NCBI GenBank assembly: GCA_947259355.1
Contig: CAMYMF010000002.1
Location: 1-64,000, forward strand
Direction of reading: 5' to 3'
Source: an uncultured Nitrospirota bacterium
Lineage (GTDB): Bacteria; CG2-30-53-67
Length of the DNA: 64,000 nt
Shown here one piece after another: positions 31,367-39,878 of the stretch. Positions within the stretch are counted from its first letter, which is position 1. Each line of letters starts with the position of its first letter. The position numbers and the translations under genes were made by a program. The notes below the pieces were generated by a model that saw nothing but the letters and a program-made list of their open reading frames with translations, was not told the origin of the DNA and did not search any database.

Positions 31367-32265
31367 CGCCGATCATCGAGATCCGGGATCTTTCCTTCAC
31401 CTATGAAAGCGGTGTGAAGGCGCTTCGCAGAGTGAATCTGACCATTGACAAGGGGGAGACGGTTATCTTCATTGGGCCCAACGGCGCAGGCAAGAGCACC
31501 CTTCTTCTGATGATGCGCGGACTCTTGGGGAAGCTCGACGGACGCATCCGCATTTCAGGGCGGCCCCTGGACCACCCCGAACAGGTGGAAGCTCTGGCCG
31601 GCCGGATCGGTCTGGTGTTCCAGAATCCAGAGGACCAGCTCTTCTGTCCCACGGTTTTTGACGATGTGGCCTTCGGGCCGCTGAACATGGGGGTGGCGCC
31701 GGAGCGGGTCCGCGAGCGGGTTGCTGCGGCGCTCCGGGCCGTCGGTCTGGTCGGCTATGAGGATCGGGTTCCCCATCAGCTGAGCGGTGGTGAGAAGCGG
31801 CGCGTCAGCCTGGCCACCGTCTACGCCATGGAGCCCGACATCTTGCTGCTCGATGAGCCCACGAGCCATCTCGATCCTCATGCCCGACAGGAAGTCATCG
31901 CGCTGATCCAGCAGTTTCCCGGCACCCGGGTGATTGCCACCCACGATTTCGAGCTAATCCTCAAAGTTGCAGAGCGGGTCGTCCTGTTTCACAAAGGTCA
32001 GATTGAGGCCGACGGGTGCCCCATCGAAGTGCTGACCGATGAACCCTTGCTCAAAGCGAATGGTCTGGAGATGCCGCTGGTTGTCCGCTACCTCATGGCC
32101 CTACATTCCGGAGAGGAGGCGTCTCTTCACGAGCACGAGCACGAGCATATATACCATTACCACACGCACGAAGGCAAGAAGGCCCAGCGATCTCTCCGTC
32201 ACTCCCATATTCACAGTCACGACCACGATGTTGACCATACCCATGGCCATGGGAGGCAATCCTGA
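31363..32265 (+). CDS. cbiO: ECF importer ATPase CbiO with histidine-rich tail
   Basis: 300 residues. Cytoplasmic ATPase: Walker A GPNGAGKST, Q-loop VFQNPEDQLF, signature LSGGEKRRVSLA, Walker B DILLLDEPTSHLD, switch His in ATHDFEL. The domain is complete by about residue 250. The last 50 residues are an unusual metal-binding-type tail with about 15 histidines (HEHEHEHIYHYHTH and SHIHSHDHDVDHTHGHG). Such a tail could buffer or hand off Ni2+, or sense cytoplasmic nickel; this is inference. ATG at 31363 follows GGGAGGAG and overlaps the cbiQ stop by 4 bases. Confidence 0.93.
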   Translation: MTPIIEIRDLSFTYESGVKALRRVNLTIDKGETVIFIGPNGAGKSTLLLMMRGLLGKLDGRIRISGRPLDHPEQVEALAGRIGLVFQNPEDQLFCPTVFDDVAFGPLNMGVAPERVRERVAAALRAVGLVGYEDRVPHQLSGGEKRRVSLATVYAMEPDILLLDEPTSHLDPHARQEVIALIQQFPGTRVIATHDFELILKVAERVVLFHKGQIEADGCPIEVLTDEPLLKANGLEMPLVVRYLMALHSGEEASLHEHEHEHIYHYHTHEGKKAQRSLRHSHIHSHDHDVDHTHGHGRQS

Positions 32266-32285
32266 CTCGTTTTTGTTTTGTTTTC

Positions 32286-32314
32286 TTGATTTTTGCACAC
32301 GCATGCGCTATAGT
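32286..32314 (+). promoter_or_regulatory. Sigma-70 promoter for the second DUF4388 gene
   Basis: TTGATT at 32286-32291, 17-base spacer, TATAGT at 32309-32314, start point near 32321, about 40 bases before the ATG. Confidence 0.6.
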
Positions 32315-32360
32315 AACCTAACCTTTTAAAAATAATACGGAATATCACCGTGGAGTCGTC

Positions 32361-35102
32361 ATGGCCGAAGGGGGTCTTTTGACGGGTAATTTTGCTGACA
32401 AGCCCTTTCCTCTACTCTTGGTGGAGATCAAGGACGCATCGACGAGTGGTGTGCTCATCGCCCAGAAGGGCGAGATCGTCAAGCGGGTCTTCTTCCGGAG
32501 CGGGGAGCCGGTTGTTTGTCGTTCCAACGTGAAAAAGGAACTGCTGGGTGAGATCCTCTGCCGGCGGGGCGTTCTGTCCCGAGCGCAACTGGATGAGGCC
32601 ATCCTGGAGTCTAAAAAAGAATCGCTCGATAACTTCGGGCAGATTCTTGTGCGCAAGGGGTTCGTCTCCCCACAGGAGCTCTATGCGAAATCAAAGTACC
32701 AGTTCATATCGATTCTCTTCAGCCTTTTTGCCTGGGAGGAGGGAAGCTACTCCTTCGAAGAGAAGGACGTGGAGAGCGCCATACCGACGACCCTGCCCCG
32801 TTTTCATCTGCAATTCACGAAGCTCATCTCCGAGGGGATTCGCCTGCTGAAGAAAGAGGATTTATTGGACCGCCTTCTGGGAGATCCGGGCCAGGTGGTT
32901 CAGCGATCCCTTCTGGAGATCCCATCGGAGGATTTGAGTTTCAAGGGTCAGGAGCAGGCCCTGCTCGAGGCCATGGGCAGCGGCAAGAGCATCGAGGCCC
33001 TTGCCGCTTCAGGGGTTCTGGATCCCTTCGCGACGAAGAAGATTGTCTACGCCCTCTCGTGTCTCGGAACGGTGGTCCTGCAGCCTGCGGCCACCGCCGT
33101 CGACGATGCTCCGGTTGCGGCCGTGCTGGCTGACATTGCGAGCGAAGAGACCTTGCCCCCCTTGGAGGAGTCTTCTCTCTCCTCTATGATCTCCGAGATG
33201 CAAGTCGACGAATCCGATGCGGGGGTACCGGCGGAGATGCCGGTCACCGACGAGGCGCTCGAAGAGCTGTCGGTCTCGCAGATCGCCGACGAAGGGCTCG
33301 ATGTGGATGAGTTGTTCACGCCTTCGGAGGAAACGTCGGGGGCTGCGTCGGAATTTGATGATGCCACCGAGAAGATAGACGCGGCCGTGGCGCAGGCTGG
33401 TGAGACGCTGGCCGAGGAGTCCGTGCCGTCAGCAGAGGAGGTTGCCCCGGAGAGCCTTTCGGATGCATCTGCCGAAGCGGCCGCAACAACGGGCGACGAG
33501 GCAATGGAAGAGACTTTTTCACCGGCGGCCATCGACGAAGCACTGATTTCTGAGGCGGCGGGAGAGGCACCGGGGGCTCCTTCGGCGGAATCGCTCGGGC
33601 GAGAACCTGCTCCCGATGAAACTGGCGTGCCTGCCGCAATGGACGATGACCTTGCATCGCTGGAAGCCGTGCGCGCCAGCACAGCACCTGAACCGTCGGA
33701 GGAGCAGGAGCCGGAGCCCCTTCCGACGGAGGAGGTTGCCACGGCAGCCAAGGCGGTGGAGCAAGAGCCCGAAGAAGTTGAGGCGAAACGTGAGGAGGAG
33801 CCGCCCTTCACGCTGAAGTACCGGCGCAGCCATCGCCCTGCGCGCAAAGGGCTTCCGCTGCTCATCGGCGCGCTGCTCGGCGGGATCGCGCTGCTGTCGG
33901 GCGGGATCGCCTATTATTATTCTCAGCGAAGCGATGGAGCCGCGACAAAAACGCCCGGGGCGTCCGAGCAGGCCCAAACTCTGGTGCCAACGGGTGAAAC
34001 CAAGACGGCGGCTCAGATTATTGAGGAACTCGCCGCCGAAGGAGTTGGGAAAGAGCAGGTCCCGGGAATGGAGACCTCGAAAACGGGCGAGCCCGATCAG
34101 CCGACCGCCCCCGGCTCAGAGGGGACCATCGTCTCCGGACCGGGAATCAAGATCGTGGTGGGTTCCGAAGAGGCATCCCAACGGGGCACCGCTTCCGAAA
34201 CCGCAGGCCCGCCCGCTGCACCGAGCGGTTCCGAGGCCGGTGCGGCTGCTGAATCGGCCAAGGCCGATGCCGAAACGGAGGCACCCGTTGCAGCGGCCAC
34301 CGACACCGCACCGACGAAACCGGAGCCTTCGGAGGAGAGCACGGCCGAAACCGTGGCGGTCGCGAAAGCGGTACCGTCAGAGGGTTCGAAACCACCCACT
34401 GGAGCAGCGGTGACAGTTCCAAAGGAAGCCGCATCGGAAGCGGTGACGGCCGAGCCGGCGCCTGCGGCGCCACCGGGAGAGGAAAAGAGCCCCCCCGCTG
34501 TGCCGGCCGAGGCGCCCGAACAGAAGACGGTGACCGCCAAAGTCGAAGCCCCAGCCGAGCCCGCGCCTGCGGCGCCACCAGGAGAGGAAAAGAGGCCCCC
34601 CGCTGTGCCGGCCGAGGCGCCCGAGCAGAAAGCGGTGACCGCCAAAGTCGAAGCCCCGGCGGTGCCCCCCACATCTGCGAAACCAGCCGAAACGGTGGCG
34701 AAGAGCGTCGCCTTGCCGGTAAAGCCCTTGCAGGACTGGGGCACCTATTACGACAAAGGTCTGGCAAGCTTCAAGGACGGAAACCTCAAGACAGCCTTTG
34801 CCACGTGGGCCGACGTCATTCGCGCAGCCCCGCGGGAGGCCTTTTCGATACAGATTGAGCTGACCTCGTATCTGAGCTACGCGTCCAAGGATCTCGAAGC
34901 GGCCCTGCCCAATGAGAAGGTCTTCATTGTTCTGACCGCTTTGAATGACAAGCCGGTCTACAAGGTGCTCTGCGGCATCTATCCGGACGAAGAAACCGCC
35001 GAAAAGGCTCTGGCGGGGCTCTCTCCCTATCTCAAGGCCCAGAAACCGCTTGTGGTTTCCCTGGTCCGGTTGAAAGAAAAGCTCGCCAAATACCAGCGAT
35101 AG
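32361..35102 (+). CDS. DUF4388 protein with acidic linker, TM helix and SPOR-like C-terminus (paralogue)
   Basis: 913 residues with the same architecture as the protein at 23753. DUF4388 is at residues about 5-140 (LTGNFADKPFPLLLVEIKDA; RSGEPVVCRSNVKKELLGEI; FISILFSLFAWEEGSYSFEE). A helical segment and a 280-residue acidic linker precede one transmembrane helix (LPLLIGALLGGIALLSGGIA, near residue 505). A 290-residue Ala/Pro/Glu-rich stretch containing two 35-residue repeats leads to a C-terminal SPOR-like domain (FSIQIELTSYLSYASKDLEA; YKVLCGIYPDEETAEKAL) next to a short TPR-like helix pair (YYDKGLASFKDGNLKTAF). The shared NFAD, RSNxKxEL and GEIL/GEML motifs show that the two are paralogues. 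Function unknown. Confidence 0.82.
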   Translation: MAEGGLLTGNFADKPFPLLLVEIKDASTSGVLIAQKGEIVKRVFFRSGEPVVCRSNVKKELLGEILCRRGVLSRAQLDEAILESKKESLDNFGQILVRKGFVSPQELYAKSKYQFISILFSLFAWEEGSYSFEEKDVESAIPTTLPRFHLQFTKLISEGIRLLKKEDLLDRLLGDPGQVVQRSLLEIPSEDLSFKGQEQALLEAMGSGKSIEALAASGVLDPFATKKIVYALSCLGTVVLQPAATAVDDAPVAAVLADIASEETLPPLEESSLSSMISEMQVDESDAGVPAEMPVTDEALEELSVSQIADEGLDVDELFTPSEETSGAASEFDDATEKIDAAVAQAGETLAEESVPSAEEVAPESLSDASAEAAATTGDEAMEETFSPAAIDEALISEAAGEAPGAPSAESLGREPAPDETGVPAAMDDDLASLEAVRASTAPEPSEEQEPEPLPTEEVATAAKAVEQEPEEVEAKREEEPPFTLKYRRSHRPARKGLPLLIGALLGGIALLSGGIAYYYSQRSDGAATKTPGASEQAQTLVPTGETKTAAQIIEELAAEGVGKEQVPGMETSKTGEPDQPTAPGSEGTIVSGPGIKIVVGSEEASQRGTASETAGPPAAPSGSEAGAAAESAKADAETEAPVAAATDTAPTKPEPSEESTAETVAVAKAVPSEGSKPPTGAAVTVPKEAASEAVTAEPAPAAPPGEEKSPPAVPAEAPEQKTVTAKVEAPAEPAPAAPPGEEKRPPAVPAEAPEQKAVTAKVEAPAVPPTSAKPAETVAKSVALPVKPLQDWGTYYDKGLASFKDGNLKTAFATWADVIRAAPREAFSIQIELTSYLSYASKDLEAALPNEKVFIVLTALNDKPVYKVLCGIYPDEETAEKALAGLSPYLKAQKPLVVSLVRLKEKLAKYQR
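34452..34661 (+). repeat. Two tandem 105-bp direct repeats inside the second DUF4388 gene
   Basis: Copy 1 is 34452-34556 and copy 2 is 34557-34661. Each encodes 35 residues beginning EPAPAAPPGEEK, with S/R and T/A replacements between copies. In-frame duplication within a low-complexity linker. Confidence 0.88.
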
Positions 35103-35198
35103 CCCCGTGCATTCAGAACTTTCAGGTTGTACCCTCCGCTCCCGTTGTGGTATACATCGCGTTCCGGTCTGCACTGCCGTGTCGTCAAGGGAGCTTTT

Positions 35199-35483
35199 AT
35201 GAAGATAACCGGAAAAGAGGTCGCATACGTCGCGCACCTCGCGCGACTGGCCCTGTCCGATGAAGAAATCGAGCAGTTCACCGGCCAGCTCGACGCCATT
35301 CTGGCCTATGTGGATAAACTCAACGAACTGGACACCGAGGATGTCGAGCCGACCGCGCATGTCATTCCCATGGGCAATGTCGTCCGGGAAGACGCTGTGG
35401 ACACGGGGCTTCCCATCGAGGAGGTGCTGGCCAATGCGCCGGGCACGCAGGACCGGTTTTTCCGGGTTCCCCGGATCATCTGA
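35199..35483 (+). CDS. gatC: Asp/Glu-tRNA amidotransferase subunit C
   Basis: 94 residues opening [20 protein letters not shown], with [20 protein letters not shown] and the C-terminal [17 protein letters not shown] that wraps around GatA. GatC stabilises the GatA-GatB heterodimer, which converts Glu-tRNA(Gln) and Asp-tRNA(Asn) to the amidated forms. ATG at 35199 has AAGGGAG upstream; earlier codons in frame are not conserved. First gene of gatC-panD-gatA-gatB. Confidence 0.95.
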   Translation: MKITGKEVAYVAHLARLALSDEEIEQFTGQLDAILAYVDKLNELDTEDVEPTAHVIPMGNVVREDAVDTGLPIEEVLANAPGTQDRFFRVPRII

Positions 35484-35501
35484 CACACAGGGAGTCCATT
35501 T

Positions 35502-35855
35502 ATGTTTCGCAAGATTCTGAAGTCCAAGATTCACCGCGCGACGGTGACAGACGCCAACCTTGAGTACGAGGGCAGTGTCACCATTGACGCGAGCCTCATG
35601 GAGGCAGCGGGGATGATCCCCTTTGAGTGCCTTCGCATCGCCAACCTGCGCAACGGCGAGCGCTTTGAAACCTATGCGATCCCGGGTGAACCGGGCAGCG
35701 GCGTGATCTGTATCAACGGGGCCGCCGCGCACAAGGCGGGTGTTGGGGATCTCATTATCATTTTTCAGTATGTCTACGTGGATGCGCAGGAACGCCAGAA
35801 GCATCAACCCACCCTGATCTATGTGGACGGGTCCAACCGGATCGTTCAGAAGTAA
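35502..35855 (+). CDS. panD: Aspartate 1-decarboxylase (pyruvoyl enzyme)
   Basis: 117 residues. Makes beta-alanine from L-aspartate for pantothenate and CoA. The proenzyme self-cleavage site Gly24-Ser25 (in EYEGSVTID) is intact, so Ser25 can become the pyruvoyl cofactor. Lys9 and His11 (KSKIHRATVT) and the later NGAAAHKAGVGDLIII are conserved. It sits between gatC and gatA, 18 and 48 bases from them, so pantothenate and tRNA-amidation genes are in one operon. Confidence 0.96.
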   Translation: MFRKILKSKIHRATVTDANLEYEGSVTIDASLMEAAGMIPFECLRIANLRNGERFETYAIPGEPGSGVICINGAAAHKAGVGDLIIIFQYVYVDAQERQKHQPTLIYVDGSNRIVQK

Positions 35856-35903
35856 CCTCCCCCGAGAACGGACAGAGCGGGTGCGGCCCATTGAAAGGGA
35901 CTC

Positions 35904-37352
35904 ATGGACCTCTTCCGATGGACAATTCAAGAGGCTTCGGCGGCGTTTCGCGAAGGGCGTTGCATCCCGGCCGAGCTCATGGCCTCCGTCAACAGCCGCA
36001 TTGAGGCCGTAGAGGATAAGATCCACGCCTACGTCAGCGTGGCCGGTGACGCCGCAGTGCAGCAGGCGGCCTCCCTGAGTGCTGGCAACGAGGCATCGCC
36101 CCTGTGGGGTGTTCCCATTGCCCTCAAGGACAACCTCGCTACGCGGGGGATGCGCACCACCTGCTCCTCGAAAATCCTGGAGAGTTTTTGTCCCCCCTAC
36201 GACGCCACAGTGGTCTCCCGACTTCGGGGCGCGGGAGCGTTGTTCTCCGGCAAAACGAATCTCGATGAGTTTGCCATGGGCTCCTCCACGGAGACTTCCT
36301 ACAAGGGGACGACACGAAACCCGTGGGACTTGACCCGCATTCCCGGTGGTTCCAGCGGTGGCTCCGCCGCGGCGGTGGCCGCCGATGCCTGTGTGGCGGC
36401 GCTTGGATCGGACACGGGAGGATCGATCCGCCAGCCTGCGGCACACTGTGGGATCGTCGGGCTTAAACCGACCTACGGGCGCGTCTCCCGGTTTGGTCTG
36501 GTTGCTTTTGCCTCTTCCCTGGAGCAGATCGGTCCGCTGACCAAAGATGTTACCGATGCGGCCATTCTCCTGAAGGCCATTGCAGGGCACGATCACCGGG
36601 ATTCCACGTCCGTCAACGTACCGGTGCCCGATTATCCATCCCTGCTCAACGGCGACGTTCAGGACATGCGGATCGGTGTGCCGCAGGAATATCTCCAGGT
36701 GGGGGTTCAGCGGGAAGTCCGGGAGGCTATCCGAAACGCTCTGGATCTGTTGGGCGCGGCCGGGGCATCGATTCGGGAGATTTCACTGCCCCACACCGAT
36801 TACGCAGTCAGCACGTACTACATTTTGGCCACGGCGGAAGCCTCCTCCAACCTGGCCCGCTATGACGGTGTCAAGTATGGATACCGGGCCGAGCCGGTGG
36901 AGGATCTCCTCGATATGTACCGTCGGAGCCGGGCCGAGGGCTTCGGCCCGGAGGTCAAGCGCCGGATCATGCTCGGCACCTATGCCCTCTCGTCGGGATA
37001 CTATGACGCCTATTACCGGAAGGCCCAGCAGGTGAGAACCCTCATCATGCGGGATTTCGAGGCTGCCTTCGACGTTTGTGACGTGCTGCTGGCACCCACG
37101 TGCCCCACGACAGCCTTTCGGATTGGGGAAAAGGTGAACGATCCGCTGCAGATGTACCTGTCGGACATCTACACCATTTCCGTGAATCTCGCGGGCATCC
37201 CGGGGATTTCCATCCCCTGTGGCTTTGATGGCCAGGGTCTGCCCATCGGGCTTCAGATCCTGGGGAAGCACTTTGACGAAGCGACGGTGCTGAATGCGGC
37301 CTACGCCTACGAGCAACGGACCGACTGGCACGGGCAGCGGCCGGCCCTTTAG
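35904..37352 (+). CDS. gatA: Asp/Glu-tRNA amidotransferase subunit A
   Basis: 482 residues, full length. Amidase-signature enzyme that releases ammonia from glutamine for GatB. The catalytic Lys is in [11 protein letters not shown] (about residue 75), the cis-Ser in [14 protein letters not shown] and the nucleophilic Ser in [12 protein letters not shown]. The C-terminal [20 protein letters not shown] is typical. Follows panD after 48 bases and precedes gatB by 11. Confidence 0.96.
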   Translation: MDLFRWTIQEASAAFREGRCIPAELMASVNSRIEAVEDKIHAYVSVAGDAAVQQAASLSAGNEASPLWGVPIALKDNLATRGMRTTCSSKILESFCPPYDATVVSRLRGAGALFSGKTNLDEFAMGSSTETSYKGTTRNPWDLTRIPGGSSGGSAAAVAADACVAALGSDTGGSIRQPAAHCGIVGLKPTYGRVSRFGLVAFASSLEQIGPLTKDVTDAAILLKAIAGHDHRDSTSVNVPVPDYPSLLNGDVQDMRIGVPQEYLQVGVQREVREAIRNALDLLGAAGASIREISLPHTDYAVSTYYILATAEASSNLARYDGVKYGYRAEPVEDLLDMYRRSRAEGFGPEVKRRIMLGTYALSSGYYDAYYRKAQQVRTLIMRDFEAAFDVCDVLLAPTCPTTAFRIGEKVNDPLQMYLSDIYTISVNLAGIPGISIPCGFDGQGLPIGLQILGKHFDEATVLNAAYAYEQRTDWHGQRPAL

Positions 37353-37363
37353 GGAAGAGACAG

Positions 37364-38791
37364 ATGGCCTACGAAACGATCATTGGCCTGGAAGTGCACG
37401 CCCAGCTGAAAACCCGTGCAAAGATCTTCTGCAGCTGCAGCACAGAATTCGGCGGGCCGCCCAACGGACACACCTGTCCCGTTTGTCTGGGCATGCCCGG
37501 TGTCCTACCCGTGCTGAATCGGGAGGTGGTAAACTTCGTCCTGAAGACCGGCTTGGCGCTACACTGCCGCATCAATCCGTTCTCCCGTTTTGCCCGGAAG
37601 AACTACTTCTATCCTGATCTGCCCAAAGGGTATCAGATCTCCCAGTATGAACACCCCCTGTGCGAAGCGGGATTCCTGCACATCGATCTGGACGGAGAGC
37701 AAAAGCGTATCGGCATTACACGGATCCATATGGAAGAAGATGCCGGGAAGAACATACACGGAGAAGGGAGTGAGCCGTTCAGTTATGTCGATCTCAACCG
37801 CACCGGTGTGCCGCTGATGGAGATCGTCAGTGAGCCGGACATGCGAAGCCCCCGGGAAGCCGCGGCCTATATGCGAAAGCTCCGCACCATTGTCCGCTAT
37901 CTCGATGTTTGCGACGGCAACATGGAGCAGGGTTCCCTGCGCTGCGATGCCAATGTCTCCCTGCGCCGCGTCGGCGAGTCGGCCTTCGGGGTCCGGACGG
38001 AACTCAAGAACATGAACTCCTTCAAGCATGTGGAAAAGGCCCTGGATTACGAGGTCCGCCGTCAAGCCAGGATTCTGGACGAGGGCGGATCCACTGTCCA
38101 GGAGACCCGCCTTTGGGATGCCGAACGGGGGGTGACCGTCTCCATGCGGGGCAAAGAGGAAGCGCATGATTACCGCTATTTCCCGGACCCCGACCTGGTG
38201 CCGTTGCACGTGGATGCGGCCTGGATCGACGAAATACGAGCGACGCTTCCGGAACTCCCCGATGAGAAGATGGCGCGCTTCATGACAGCCTACGGTCTGC
38301 CCCGTTACGATGCCGAGGTGTTGACCGTCTCCCGGGAGCTGAGTGATTACTTTGAGGCGTGTAACAGCGTCGCACAAGCCCCCAAGGTTGTGTCCAATTG
38401 GATCATGGGGGATCTGCTCCGGGAGTGCAAGGGCGAGGATGAGGCCCTGGCCCAATGTCCCGTGAACCCCGACATGCTGGCCCGCATGATCCAGATGATC
38501 GAGCAGGGCACCATCAGCGGCAAGATCGCCAAGACAGTCTTTGGGGAAATGGTCAAGACGGGCAAGACGCCGGAGGTCATCGTCAAGGAAAAAAACCTGG
38601 TGCAGGTGACCGATGAAGGCACCATCGCCGAACTGGTCGATCGCGTCATCGCGGACCATCCCGAGCAGGTGGTGCAGTATCGAGACGGCAAAGAAAAGGT
38701 GTTCGGCTTCCTGGTGGGGCAGGTCATGAAAGCGTCCCGGGGAAAGGCCAATCCTGCCGTCGTCAACAAGCTCCTCAAAGAGAGGCTCTGA
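37364..38791 (+). CDS. gatB: Asp/Glu-tRNA amidotransferase subunit B
   Basis: 475 residues. Activates the misacylated tRNA with ATP and amidates it. The N-terminal [20 protein letters not shown] and [15 protein letters not shown] contain the zinc cysteines. Family core motifs [22 protein letters not shown] and [17 protein letters not shown] are all present. The C-terminal tail domain ending [20 protein letters not shown] is the tRNA-elbow-binding YqeY-like part. Confidence 0.96.
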   Translation: MAYETIIGLEVHAQLKTRAKIFCSCSTEFGGPPNGHTCPVCLGMPGVLPVLNREVVNFVLKTGLALHCRINPFSRFARKNYFYPDLPKGYQISQYEHPLCEAGFLHIDLDGEQKRIGITRIHMEEDAGKNIHGEGSEPFSYVDLNRTGVPLMEIVSEPDMRSPREAAAYMRKLRTIVRYLDVCDGNMEQGSLRCDANVSLRRVGESAFGVRTELKNMNSFKHVEKALDYEVRRQARILDEGGSTVQETRLWDAERGVTVSMRGKEEAHDYRYFPDPDLVPLHVDAAWIDEIRATLPELPDEKMARFMTAYGLPRYDAEVLTVSRELSDYFEACNSVAQAPKVVSNWIMGDLLRECKGEDEALAQCPVNPDMLARMIQMIEQGTISGKIAKTVFGEMVKTGKTPEVIVKEKNLVQVTDEGTIAELVDRVIADHPEQVVQYRDGKEKVFGFLVGQVMKASRGKANPAVVNKLLKERL

Positions 38792-38894
38792 GGGTGTTAC
38801 AGAGGTCCCCGGCCGGTCCTCTTCCCTTGGGTCCGAGACCCCCGGAACGCACGACTGCCCATGCGGCGGCCGTGCGCTGGACGGCGCGGGAGAC

Positions 38895-39875
38895 GTGAAT
38901 TACCTTACGCTTACCATCTGTTTCATTTTACTTTTCGCACGGCCGCCGTCACTTGTTTCTGCAGGCGAACCGTCAGGCGTGCTGGCGACGGCGCATTTCC
39001 GAATATTCTTTTCCGACAAAGACCGGCGTTTGGCCGAGGCCCTTGCCGCAGAGGTCGAGGCCATCTACGACGACGTGGTGGGTGATATCGGCGTGGCGCC
39101 CCGGGCGGGAACGGATGTCTACCTTGAGTCTACCCATGAAGCGTTTCAGCAGCGGCAACCGCAGCAGGACAAGGTGCCGGAGTGGGCGGTGGGGCTGGCT
39201 TACCCCGCGCAGAATCTGATCGTCCTGAAGGCGCCAGCGGCAGCCCTTTATGGAAGGGTGGATCCCTTTCGGACTTTCCGCCATGAACTGGCACATTTGA
39301 CGCTGCATCAGGCACTGGACGGCGTGCCCGTCCCGCGTTGGTTGGACGAGGGGCTCGCCATGTACGAAGCGCGCGAATGGACCCTGCGCACCACCGCCGT
39401 CCTGTCGACCCTCACCCTGAAGAAGGCCTTCATTCCCCTGGCCACTCTCACAAACGAATTTCCCGTCTCCTTCGGGGAGGCCGAGGCGGCGTACGCGCTG
39501 AGCTTCTCCATGGTGGCGTATCTTCTGAACCGCCAGGGCCGGGAGCGTTTCCACGCATTCATCCGAGAGGTGCAGGCGGGGCGTACGCTCAGTCAGAGTA
39601 GTCAGGCGGCCTTCGGCTTGAGCTTCTATGATCTGGAAGAGCGTTGGCACCGGTATCTCAGAATCCGCTATACCTGGGTTCCGGTGGTCACCTCCTCTGC
39701 AGCTCTCTGGTTTGCTGCGTCGCTACTTTTTTTGTGGGTTTACGTTCGCAAGCAACGTGCTGCGCGTCGGAAGGTGGCTGAATGGGTGCTCGAAGAGATG
39801 TGGCAAGGGGATGATCCAGGGCAAGGGCGTCGCCCCAAGTTTCTTCCCGATGTTCCGGAGGAGGACCGGCACTGA
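38895..39875 (+). CDS. Membrane-anchored zinc metallopeptidase (peptidase MA-like)
   Basis: 326 residues. Starts at GTG with GGGAG close upstream. Signal helix (LTICFILLFARPPSLVSAG) exports it. The zinc motif is HExxH in FRHELAHLTLHQA (about residue 132), followed 20 residues on by PRWLDEGLAMYEAREW, the downstream Glu ligand, as in the peptidase MA/gluzincin-type family. A C-terminal helix (VVTSSAALWFAASLLFLWVY) anchors it, with a basic cytoplasmic tail. Substrates are unknown. It is 103 bases after gatB and faces pcrA, the stops being 3 bases apart. Confidence 0.85.
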   Translation: MNYLTLTICFILLFARPPSLVSAGEPSGVLATAHFRIFFSDKDRRLAEALAAEVEAIYDDVVGDIGVAPRAGTDVYLESTHEAFQQRQPQQDKVPEWAVGLAYPAQNLIVLKAPAAALYGRVDPFRTFRHELAHLTLHQALDGVPVPRWLDEGLAMYEAREWTLRTTAVLSTLTLKKAFIPLATLTNEFPVSFGEAEAAYALSFSMVAYLLNRQGRERFHAFIREVQAGRTLSQSSQAAFGLSFYDLEERWHRYLRIRYTWVPVVTSSAALWFAASLLFLWVYVRKQRAARRKVAEWVLEEMWQGDDPGQGRRPKFLPDVPEEDRH

Positions 39876-39878
39876 CGG

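Noticed and set aside
32240-32253. CCCATGGCCATGGG palindrome before a T-rich stretch, as a terminator of cbiO
   Set aside because: The palindrome has no loop and lies inside the coding region, about 20 bases from the T-rich run, so it does not form a standard terminator.
34377-36596. 739-codon open frame on the minus strand
   Set aside because: Lies opposite the second DUF4388 gene end, gatC, panD and gatA, all certain genes on the plus strand; a GC-rich antisense shadow without protein features.
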